Below are positions 32,419 through 40,035 of a DNA stretch of 44,329 nucleotides, piece by piece. Position 1 is the first letter of the stretch. Each line of letters opens with the position of its first letter. The notes below the pieces were generated by a model. It saw nothing but the letters and a program-made list of their open reading frames with translations, was not told the origin of the DNA and did not search any database. The stretch covers positions 1 through 44,329 of the forward strand of contig JAHBTG010000015.1 of NCBI GenBank assembly GCA_019638695.1, given 5' to 3'. This DNA is from Bacteroidota bacterium. Its GTDB lineage: Bacteria > Bacteroidota > Bacteroidia > J057 > JAJTIE01. Both the position numbers and the translations under genes were made by a program.

Positions 32419-34443
32419 ATGGCTTCTCCCACACCTGTCCTCAGTCAGCGGCAACTCCGGTATGACCGCAAGGGCCTGACGGATGCCGAATTGCTGCATC
32501 TGTACAAGGCTATTCTGCTGCCCCGCATGATAGAAGAAAAGATGCTGATCCTGCTGCGCCAGAACCGTATCAGCAAATGGTTCAGCGGTATAGGCCAGGA
32601 GGGCGTGGCTGTAGGCACTACGGAGGCCCTGGCCGCTACGGATTATATCTTTCCCTTGCACCGCAACTTGGGAGTGTTTACCAGCCGCGGTATGGAACTT
32701 TCCCAGCTGTTCTGCCAGTGGCAGGGCAAGGCTGCCGGATTCACCAAAGGCCGTGACCGGTCCTTTCACTTTGGTGCACCGGACTATCATATCATAGGCA
32801 TGATCAGCCACCTGGGTGCTATGCTGGGCGTTGCCGGGGGCACTGCCCTGGCTGCTAACCTCAGTGGCACCGGGGCCATTGCCCTGGCCTATTCCGGTGA
32901 TGGGGGCGCCAGCGAAGGGGACTTTCATGAGGCGCTGAATGTAGCGGCAGTGTGGGAGTTGCCCGTCATCTTTGTGGTGGAGAACAATGGCTATGGCCTT
33001 TCTACCCCCAGTAGCGAGCAGTTCCGCTGCAAGCAGTTCACAGACAAAGCCGCAGGCTATGGTATGAAAGGCGTGCAGGTAGATGGAAACAACGTCCTGG
33101 AAGTGTACCGCACTACCAAAAAGCTGGCAGAGCAGATGCGCAAGGAACGGAAGCCCGTGCTGCTCGAGTGTATGACCTTCCGTATGCGCGGGCATGAAGA
33201 AGCTTCCGGTACCAAGTATGTACCCCAGGCGCTGATGGATGAATGGGCGCAGAAAGACCCTGTAGCCAATTATGAGTTGTACCTGCTCGAGAGCGGTTTG
33301 CTCACGGAGGCTGCCGTGAAATCTACCCGCAAGGCGCTGAAGAAGCAGATAGATGATGCGCTGGAGGTGATGTTCGATACCCCGGACATCGTGCCGGACC
33401 TGGCTGCAGAACTGGCGGATGTATACCCTCCCGCACTAGCTGCTGCCAAAGCGCCGCGCCAGGAGCCGGCTGCGGGCGACCGTGAACTGCGGTTTGTAGA
33501 TGCCATCAGCGAGGGCTTGCGCCAGGGCATGGCGCAGAACGACAAGCTCGTACTGATGGGCCAGGATATTGCCGACTATGGGGGCGTATTTAAGATCACG
33601 GACGGCTTTGTCCAGGAATTTGGCAAGCACCGCGTGCGCAATACACCCCTGTGCGAGTCGGCTATTATTGCCTGCGGCTTCGGGCTATCCCTGGAAGGGT
33701 ATGCCAGTATGGTGGAGATGCAGTTTGCCGACTTTGTCAGCTGCGGCTTTAACCAGATAGTCAACAACCTGGCCAAGAACCACTATCGCTGGGCACATGC
33801 CCCTAATGTAACCGTCCGCATGCCGACCGGGGCAGGGATGGCTGCCGGCCCTTTTCACAGCCAAAGCAACGAAGCCTGGTTTTTTCACACGCCCGGCCTG
33901 GTAGTGCTCTATCCCGCCTCTCCTTATGACGCCAAAGGCTTGCTCACTGCTGCACTGGAGTACGCGGGTCCTGTTATGTACTTTGAGCATAAGAAGCTCT
34001 ACCGCAGTCTGCAAGGCGCCGTGCCTGCCCAATATTATACTCTGCCTATAGGTAAAGGCCGCGTGGTACAGGCGGGTACAGACCTCAGTATCATCACTTA
34101 CGGTATGGGCGTGCTCTGGGCCAAAGAAGCCGCCACGCGTTTCCCTCATGCCAGTATTGAGATCATAGACCTGCGCACGCTGCTCCCCTGGGACCGCGAG
34201 CTGGTCTGTGAATCTGTGAAGAAGACGGGCAAATGCCTGGTGCTGCACGAAGATACCCTGACAGGAGGGATAGGCGCTGAGGTTGCCTCTGTAGTTGCTG
34301 AAGAGTTGTTCCCCTGGCTGGATGGTCCCGTGGTGCGGGTGGGCAGCCTGGATACCCCGGTGCCTTTTAATGCTAAGCTGGAAGAGCAATTCCTGCCACC
34401 TGCCCGCTTGCAGGAGCGGCTGGACTTTTTGCTGGGTTTCTAG
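32419..34443 (+). CDS. 2-oxoacid dehydrogenase E1, fused alpha and beta subunits
   Basis: Thiamine-diphosphate enzyme that decarboxylates a 2-oxoacid (branched-chain or pyruvate type) and acylates the lipoyl group of E2. The 674-aa chain has E1-alpha first (residues ~20-330) with the ThDP motif GDG (160-162) to NN (189-190), spaced exactly as in the family, and phosphorylation-loop-type sequence RMRGHEEASG. After a linker comes E1-beta (~362-674) with RFVDAISEGLRQGM, GQDIADYGGVFK, CESAIIACGFGLSLEGY, MPTGAGMAAGPFHSQS and VMYFEHKKLYR. Both halves look intact. The fused form is common in Bacteroidota; substrate cannot be fixed from sequence alone and E2/E3 genes are not in the window. Confidence 0.92.
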   Translation: MASPTPVLSQRQLRYDRKGLTDAELLHLYKAILLPRMIEEKMLILLRQNRISKWFSGIGQEGVAVGTTEALAATDYIFPLHRNLGVFTSRGMELSQLFCQWQGKAAGFTKGRDRSFHFGAPDYHIIGMISHLGAMLGVAGGTALAANLSGTGAIALAYSGDGGASEGDFHEALNVAAVWELPVIFVVENNGYGLSTPSSEQFRCKQFTDKAAGYGMKGVQVDGNNVLEVYRTTKKLAEQMRKERKPVLLECMTFRMRGHEEASGTKYVPQALMDEWAQKDPVANYELYLLESGLLTEAAVKSTRKALKKQIDDALEVMFDTPDIVPDLAAELADVYPPALAAAKAPRQEPAAGDRELRFVDAISEGLRQGMAQNDKLVLMGQDIADYGGVFKITDGFVQEFGKHRVRNTPLCESAIIACGFGLSLEGYASMVEMQFADFVSCGFNQIVNNLAKNHYRWAHAPNVTVRMPTGAGMAAGPFHSQSNEAWFFHTPGLVVLYPASPYDAKGLLTAALEYAGPVMYFEHKKLYRSLQGAVPAQYYTLPIGKGRVVQAGTDLSIITYGMGVLWAKEAATRFPHASIEIIDLRTLLPWDRELVCESVKKTGKCLVLHEDTLTGGIGAEVASVVAEELFPWLDGPVVRVGSLDTPVPFNAKLEEQFLPPARLQERLDFLLGF

Positions 34444-34514
34444 GACACCGCGCAAAAACAGGGCAGGGCAGGGTGTGAATCATTCATTTCCAGGGCCCTG
34501 TAGCCTGATTTGGT

Positions 34515-34522
34515 TACCTTTG
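34515..34522 (+). promoter_or_regulatory. -7 promoter box of the glycosyltransferase gene
   Basis: TACCTTTG (extended TACCTTTGCAG) lies 26 bases before ATG 34549. It is inside the longer TTG-initiated frame, which supports the ATG as the start. Confidence 0.55.
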
Positions 34523-34548
34523 CAGGACCTTCGCGAAAAGCCTGTTTC

Positions 34549-35733
34549 ATGCACCCCACCTTGTCCTTCACCTTGCAATTGCTGTTCTGGCTGGCTGCAG
34601 GGCTGGTGGTGTATAGTTATGTGCTTTTTCCGTTGCTGTTACGGGTATGGGCCGGTGACCGGCATCATCTGCCGGGTCCGCCGGGCGGAGAGCAGCGTTT
34701 GCCGCCGTTAAGTATCCTCATGGCGGCGCATAACGAAGAGGCTGCCATAGCATTGCGCCTGGAGAACCTGCTGGCGGCCGATTACCCGCATCCGCATGAT
34801 ATTCTCATAGGTACAGATGCCTGTACGGATGCTACCAATGAGATCATCCGCAGCTACCAGGCCAGGCATCTCAATATCCGGCTGTTTGCTTTTGAGACCC
34901 GCCAGGGTAAGCCCGCCATTATTAACCAACTCGTATTGGAGGCGCAGCATCCCATCTTGTTGCTCACAGATGCCAATATCTTCTTCCGGCAGGATACCCT
35001 TACCCGGCTGGGCCGTCATTTTGTAGATCCACGGGTGGGGGTGGTCAGCAGCGCCTTTGCCAGCCAGCCCGCCGGTACCCTGGGGATCAGCCGGCAGGAG
35101 AAAAGTTACCTGCAGTATGAGTCCCGGCTCAAATTCCAGGAGGGATTACTGTTTGGGAGTTGCATAGGCGCCAATGGCGGATGTTATGCCATTCGCAAAG
35201 ATGACTATGTGCCCACGCCCCCCCGTTTTGTGGCCGATGACTTTTTCATAGGCATGCAGGTATTGCTGAGGGGCAAGCGTTGCCTCCTGGATCCTGATTC
35301 TGTGGCGGAACTGCCGGTCATGCCGCAAGCCCGGCGGGAGTTCAGGCGCAGGGTGCGCATCTCTGCCGGCAACTTCCAGAACCTGCGCTACTTCTGGTGG
35401 AAAGCCTTTCGCCTGAAGCCCACGGCCCTGGTCTGCTACGGCTCCCATAAGGTACTGCGCTGGCTGACCCCTTTTTTGTTATTGCTTTGCCTGCTGATCA
35501 ATCCCTTTTTGTGGGACGTGCACCCGGGGTACCGGCTCACCCTGCTGGGGCAGAGCCTCTTGCTGGCCATCACTTTACTGGACAGCCTGTGGGGGGAGCG
35601 CCCCATGCTGCCGGTGATCCGGGCCATCCGCCACTTCTATGTAATGAACCTGGCCTTGCTGGTGGGCTTCTTCCGCTGGATGCGGGGTATCAGGTCCAGC
35701 ACCTGGACGCCTTCCCGCAGGGTGGTGCAGTAG
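34549..35733 (+). CDS. Membrane glycosyltransferase family 2
   Basis: 394-residue processive-type GT2. N-terminal transmembrane helix (LSFTLQLLFWLAAGLVVYSYVLF minus ends, ~4-26), then the GT-A domain: LSILMAAHNEEAAI (nucleotide-sugar binding), IGTDACTDATNEI, LLLTDANIFF (DxN/D motif), GANGGCYAIRKDD (acceptor region), ADDFFIGM (catalytic base) and RRVRISAGNF (where processive enzymes have QxxRW), followed by three C-terminal hydrophobic segments (~300-375). It is probably involved in exopolysaccharide or glycolipid synthesis; no polysaccharide operon surrounds it. The next gene is 98 bases downstream. Confidence 0.88.
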   Translation: MHPTLSFTLQLLFWLAAGLVVYSYVLFPLLLRVWAGDRHHLPGPPGGEQRLPPLSILMAAHNEEAAIALRLENLLAADYPHPHDILIGTDACTDATNEIIRSYQARHLNIRLFAFETRQGKPAIINQLVLEAQHPILLLTDANIFFRQDTLTRLGRHFVDPRVGVVSSAFASQPAGTLGISRQEKSYLQYESRLKFQEGLLFGSCIGANGGCYAIRKDDYVPTPPRFVADDFFIGMQVLLRGKRCLLDPDSVAELPVMPQARREFRRRVRISAGNFQNLRYFWWKAFRLKPTALVCYGSHKVLRWLTPFLLLLCLLINPFLWDVHPGYRLTLLGQSLLLAITLLDSLWGERPMLPVIRAIRHFYVMNLALLVGFFRWMRGIRSSTWTPSRRVVQ

Positions 35734-35831
35734 AGACCCGGTTGTTAAGTTATGGTTATGATTGGAGGATAGGGTAGGAGGGTCCGCTTGCCCTGCCTAA
35801 TATCGCCCTGCAATATTCCTGATCTATAACC

Positions 35832-36902
35832 ATGAGAACCCTGATATTTTGCGGGTATATGCTGCTGGTGCCCGTAGTAAGCGCCGCCCAGAACCATCTC
35901 CTGCCCTTACAGGTTACCCGCCTGGCCTTTGGCTCCTGTGCGCATGAAGACAAGCCCCAGCCCATCTGGGAAGCTATTAACCGCATACAGCCCGAAGTAT
36001 TTGTCTTCGTGGGGGACAACATCTACGGCGATACCGAGGACATGGCCCTGCTCAAGGCCAAATATGCCAGGCTGGGTGCCAAGACCGGTTACCAGGCGCT
36101 CAAAAAGCAATCTATCGTGCTGGCTACCTGGGATGACCACGACTATGGCGTGAATGACGGCGGGCATACCTACCCTAAAAAGGAAGAGAGTAAGCAGATC
36201 CTGCTGGACTTCTTTGACGAACCCAAGGACACGCCACGCCGCCAGCGTCCCGGCATCTATGAGAGCTACCTGATAGGCAGCGGCGACCGCACCGTGCAGG
36301 TGATATTGCTGGATGAGCGCACCTTCCGCAGCCTGCCTTCCTGGAACCCCACCTATGCCCGGGGAAAATGGCTGAATGAACGGGCAGACGGCCTGCCCTA
36401 TGGCCCTTATATCCCTGACTGGAGCGATACCTGCAGCATGCTGGGCGAGGCCCAATGGCAGTGGCTGGAGGCAGAGCTGCGCAAACCCGCTACTTTTCGC
36501 ATCGTGGCCAGCAGCACCCGATTTGCTGCCGGAGACGATGGCATGGAGATATGGATGAACTACCCGCGCGACCAGAAGCGGATGACGGATCTTATCAAAC
36601 GGACCAAGGCCGAGGGTATCGTTTTTATTAGCGGAGATATCCACCAGGGAGACCTGAGTGTCTTGCCCGTGAAAGATGCCTATCCGCTCTATGACCTCAC
36701 CAGCAGCGGCCTCACCCAGGTCTGGCGGCATGTGGTGCCCAATACGAACCGGGTAGCCTCTGCTTACCTGGGCCCCAACTTTGGGCTGGTGACCTTCTTG
36801 TGGGAAGAAGACCCCAAGCTGGTGCTCGAAGTGCGGGATGAACAGGGGCAGGTGCGTATACACCATATAGTGCCGCGTTCTGTACTCCGCTTCGCCCCAT
36901 GA
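35832..36902 (+). CDS. Exported PhoD-like metallophosphatase / phosphodiesterase
   Basis: 356 residues with a signal peptide (MRTLIFCGYMLLVPVVSAAQ). Catalytic metal-binding motifs of the PhoD family are visible: LAFGSCAHEDK with the Cys of family members, VFVGDNIYGDTEDM, ATWDDHDYGVND, RIVASSTRFA and FISGDIHQGDLS with the final His. Alkaline phosphatase D-type enzymes hydrolyse phosphodiesters or monoesters outside the cytoplasmic membrane, usually with calcium/iron. No T9SS domain, so periplasmic location is expected. No Pho-box can be claimed. The size is at the short end for PhoD because the N-terminal extra domain is missing. Confidence 0.88.
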   Translation: MRTLIFCGYMLLVPVVSAAQNHLLPLQVTRLAFGSCAHEDKPQPIWEAINRIQPEVFVFVGDNIYGDTEDMALLKAKYARLGAKTGYQALKKQSIVLATWDDHDYGVNDGGHTYPKKEESKQILLDFFDEPKDTPRRQRPGIYESYLIGSGDRTVQVILLDERTFRSLPSWNPTYARGKWLNERADGLPYGPYIPDWSDTCSMLGEAQWQWLEAELRKPATFRIVASSTRFAAGDDGMEIWMNYPRDQKRMTDLIKRTKAEGIVFISGDIHQGDLSVLPVKDAYPLYDLTSSGLTQVWRHVVPNTNRVASAYLGPNFGLVTFLWEEDPKLVLEVRDEQGQVRIHHIVPRSVLRFAP

Positions 36903-36967
36903 TCTTCCGTATACAGGTTTTTTGAGCCACTTATCCGTTTCGCAGGGTGAAGGGTGATAGGTATTTG

Positions 36968-36975
36968 TTATTTTG
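36968..36975 (+). promoter_or_regulatory. Possible -7 box of the M16 peptidase gene
   Basis: TTATTTTG differs from TAnnTTTG in one base and lies 17 bases before ATG 36993. No -33 element at proper distance. Confidence 0.3.
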
Positions 36976-36992
36976 CCTCAAACTCCAACCCT

Positions 36993-39809
36993 ATGTTATC
37001 TAAGTTATCGAATATGATGCGTGGCCGCAGCCTTTGCGTGCTTGTGGCATTGTGGCTGCTTCAATTCCCAGTCTGGGCGCAGGCCCCCTTGCCTTTGAAT
37101 CCCAATGTGCGCCAGGGCGTCCTGCCCAATGGCATGCACTATTACGTATTGCGTAATGCCAAGCCCGAGAAACGGGTAGAGTTGCGCCTTGCTCTCAAGG
37201 CGGGCTCTGTGCTGGAAACCGACGAGCAGCAGGGACTGGCCCACTTTGTGGAGCATATGGGCTTCAACGGTACCGAGCACTTCAAAAAAAGCGAACTGGT
37301 AGATTACCTGGAGAGTGTGGGTACCCGTTTTGGCGCAGACCTGAACGCATACACTTCGTTTGATGAGACGGTCTATATGTTACAGGTGGCTACGGATGCC
37401 GACAGCCTGCTGGACAAAGGATTGCTGGTGATGCAGGACTGGGCGGGCGGCGCTTCCCTGGAGGATGAGGAGATAGACAAGGAGCGCGGGGTAGTCATCG
37501 AAGAATGGCGCCTGGGACAGGGTGCGCAGAACCGCATGCTCATGCAGTGGCTGCCCAAGGTCATGGCCGGCAGCCGCTATGCCGAACGCCTGCCCATAGG
37601 CAAGAAAGAGGTGCTGGAGAACTTCAGCTACCAGACACTGCGCGACTTTTATTCCGACTGGTATCGCCCGGACCTGATGGCCATTATTGTGGTGGGCGAC
37701 GTGGACCCCGAGGCCATGGAACAGCGCATACGCCAGCAGTTTGGCAGCCTCACCCGCAAGAGCCGTGCGCCCAAGCGCGAAAAGTACACTATCCCCGGGT
37801 GGCAGGAACCCCGTGTGGCCATTGCCAAAGACAAGGAATCGCCAATGACCATGGTGCAGTTGTCTTACCTCCATCCCGAATTTATCATACGTACCGAAGC
37901 GGACTACCGCACCTCTCTCATCCACAGCCTGTACAACGGCATGATACAGGAGCGTCTGGCAGAGCTGACAAAGACCAAGGATGCCCCCTTCATGTATGGA
38001 TACAGCGCTTATAGCGGGTTCCTGGGACCGGTAAGCGCCTATATCAGTGTGGCTGCTGTGCGCAATGACGGGCTGCTGGGAGGCCTGGAAGCGCTGGTGC
38101 GCGAGAACCGCCGCGTCCAGCTGCACGGCTTCACTGCCACCGAACTGGAGCGCCAGAAGATAGAACTGATGAGTTTTATTGAAAAAGCCCATAAAGAGCG
38201 GAATACCACCGAGAGTGCAAACTTTGCCAGGGAACTGGTACAATATTACCTCGAGGGTGAGGCTGCGCCCGGCATAGAGGCCGAGTACGCGCTCTATCAG
38301 AAACTGCTGGCAGGCATTACCCTGGAAGAGGTGAATGCGATGGGCGCCGGGTTTGTTACCAAGGAGAATATGGCCCTGGTGGTTTATGCCCCGGATAAAG
38401 AGGGGGTACGCATTCCTACCGAAGCGGAGCTCTTGTCGGTGATTGTCAAGGTAGAGGCTGAGAAGATCACTCCTTATGTAGATAAGGTGAGCAATGCGCC
38501 CTTGCTGGCGCAGCTACCCAAGAAGGGTAAGGTAACCAAAACCGAACAACTGGCCAATGGCATCACTCGCCTCACCTTAAGCAATGGCGTGGTGGTGCTG
38601 CTGAAGCCCACAGACTTCAAACAAGACCAGGTGGTATTCTCTGCCACTCAGCAGGGAGGCTTGTCTCAGATCCCCGATGCACAATACCTCTCTGCCAGCA
38701 TGGCCGATGAGGTGGTGGAAGAGAACGGACTGGGAGAATTTGGGCAAATTGCCCTGGAGAAGAAGCTGGCCGGCACCCAGATCTCCCTCATGCCTGTCCT
38801 GGGAGAGTTGTCTCATGGGATGAATGGCAACTGCCCGCCGGAGCAGCTGGAGACCTTCTTCCAGTTACTCTATCTTTACTATACGGCTCCCCGCGTGGAT
38901 GAGGAGGCCTTTGAAGCACTCATAGAAAAGACCCATACCAGCCTGGAGAATGAAGAGGCCGATCCCATGTCTGTCTATTCCAAAGCCATTCGCCGGGTCC
39001 TGTATAACAATCACCTGCGTACCCAACCCTTGCGCCTCGAAGACTTGCCCAATATCAAACAGCAGGAAGCGATCAATGCCTATAAGCAGTTGTTTGGCAA
39101 TGCCCGCGGCACCACTGTTACCCTGGTGGGTAACTTCGATGTCAATAAGGTAAAGGCGCTGCTGGAACAGTATGTGGCTACGTTGCCTGCTGCCAAAACA
39201 GCACCCGCCTGGAAAGACAACCGTGTGCAGATTGTGCCCGGTCCCAAGGATGAGACCGTACATAAAGGCGTAGAACCCAAGAGTTATGTGACGCTGTGTT
39301 TCTCCGGGCCGTTTGAGTATTCCCGTGAGCAGAACTTTGCGCTGCAGAACATGCTCAAGGTACTGGAGATCAAGCTGCGGGAAAACCTGCGCGAGGATAA
39401 GGGTGGCGTGTATGGCGTGGGTGCCTATGGTTCCGGCACTTCCGAGCCTCAGGGCCGCTATTCTGTATTCATCCGTTTTGGGTGCAACCCGGACCGTGTA
39501 GAAGAGCTCACCCAGGCTGTGCGGGAGGAAATACAGGCCCTGCAGCGGGACGGCGGACAGGAAAAGGAGCTGGCAAAAGTGCGGGAAACCCTGCGCCGGG
39601 AGCATGAGCTCGACCTGAAAGAAAACCGCTGGTGGATGCGGCAGATGAGCGCCTATCAAAAGTATGGCTACCCTTTTGCCGAGATCACAGCACCTGAGCT
39701 GGACAAGAAACTGGCAGCCTGGAATGGCGCTGCCGTAAAAGCCGCTGCTATACAGTACCTGCCCCTGGATAGCTATCTGCGCATTGTATTGCGCCCCGAA
39801 AATCCTTAG
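36993..39809 (+). CDS. Exported M16-family zinc metallopeptidase (pitrilysin/insulinase type)
   Basis: 938 residues from ATG 36993 (a second possible start is the ATG at 37014; the upstream extension to 36954 is a poor leader). Signal peptide ends near FPVWAQ. Two homologous halves: the N-terminal half has the inverted zinc motif HFVEH (84-88) with the third ligand Glu in the EDEEIDKERGVVIEEW region; NGMHYYVLRN and DLNAYTSFDETVYM are typical. The C-terminal half (from about 510, NGVVVLLKPTDFKQDQV) lacks the zinc motif, as in pitrilysins, and ends with GVYGVGAYGSG. It should degrade peptides in the periplasm. A strong terminator follows. Confidence 0.93.
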   Translation: MLSKLSNMMRGRSLCVLVALWLLQFPVWAQAPLPLNPNVRQGVLPNGMHYYVLRNAKPEKRVELRLALKAGSVLETDEQQGLAHFVEHMGFNGTEHFKKSELVDYLESVGTRFGADLNAYTSFDETVYMLQVATDADSLLDKGLLVMQDWAGGASLEDEEIDKERGVVIEEWRLGQGAQNRMLMQWLPKVMAGSRYAERLPIGKKEVLENFSYQTLRDFYSDWYRPDLMAIIVVGDVDPEAMEQRIRQQFGSLTRKSRAPKREKYTIPGWQEPRVAIAKDKESPMTMVQLSYLHPEFIIRTEADYRTSLIHSLYNGMIQERLAELTKTKDAPFMYGYSAYSGFLGPVSAYISVAAVRNDGLLGGLEALVRENRRVQLHGFTATELERQKIELMSFIEKAHKERNTTESANFARELVQYYLEGEAAPGIEAEYALYQKLLAGITLEEVNAMGAGFVTKENMALVVYAPDKEGVRIPTEAELLSVIVKVEAEKITPYVDKVSNAPLLAQLPKKGKVTKTEQLANGITRLTLSNGVVVLLKPTDFKQDQVVFSATQQGGLSQIPDAQYLSASMADEVVEENGLGEFGQIALEKKLAGTQISLMPVLGELSHGMNGNCPPEQLETFFQLLYLYYTAPRVDEEAFEALIEKTHTSLENEEADPMSVYSKAIRRVLYNNHLRTQPLRLEDLPNIKQQEAINAYKQLFGNARGTTVTLVGNFDVNKVKALLEQYVATLPAAKTAPAWKDNRVQIVPGPKDETVHKGVEPKSYVTLCFSGPFEYSREQNFALQNMLKVLEIKLRENLREDKGGVYGVGAYGSGTSEPQGRYSVFIRFGCNPDRVEELTQAVREEIQALQRDGGQEKELAKVRETLRREHELDLKENRWWMRQMSAYQKYGYPFAEITAPELDKKLAAWNGAAVKAAAIQYLPLDSYLRIVLRPENP

Positions 39810-39834
39810 GATACCTCTTTTCCTTTCCGGCTTC

Positions 39835-39871
39835 ATAGCCCCCAGATGTACCTTCTGGGGGCTATTTTTTT
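39835..39871 (+). terminator. Strong Rho-independent terminator after the M16 peptidase
   Basis: A perfect 12-bp stem (39835-39846 with 39854-39865, ATAGCCCCCAGA/TCTGGGGGCTAT), a 7-base loop and six T. Confidence 0.95.
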
Positions 39872-40035
39872 GCCCCTAACCCAGGTCCGGAAGCATTATA
39901 TCGAGGTTTATCAGTGCCTTAACATAAGATTAATAGTGCGTGTGGAGCTTTGCTCCTGATAGCTGGCAAGACTTGTAGTAACCGAACCTCATGCTTCTCC
40001 TCTCTTTCATACATACCCCTGCCAGCCACATAATT

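Noticed and set aside
39942-39954. GGAGC-TTT-GCTCC hairpin before the FN3 protein as promoter or regulator
   Set aside because: It holds TTTGC but not TAnn before it, and a 5-bp hairpin alone is too weak to call a regulatory site.
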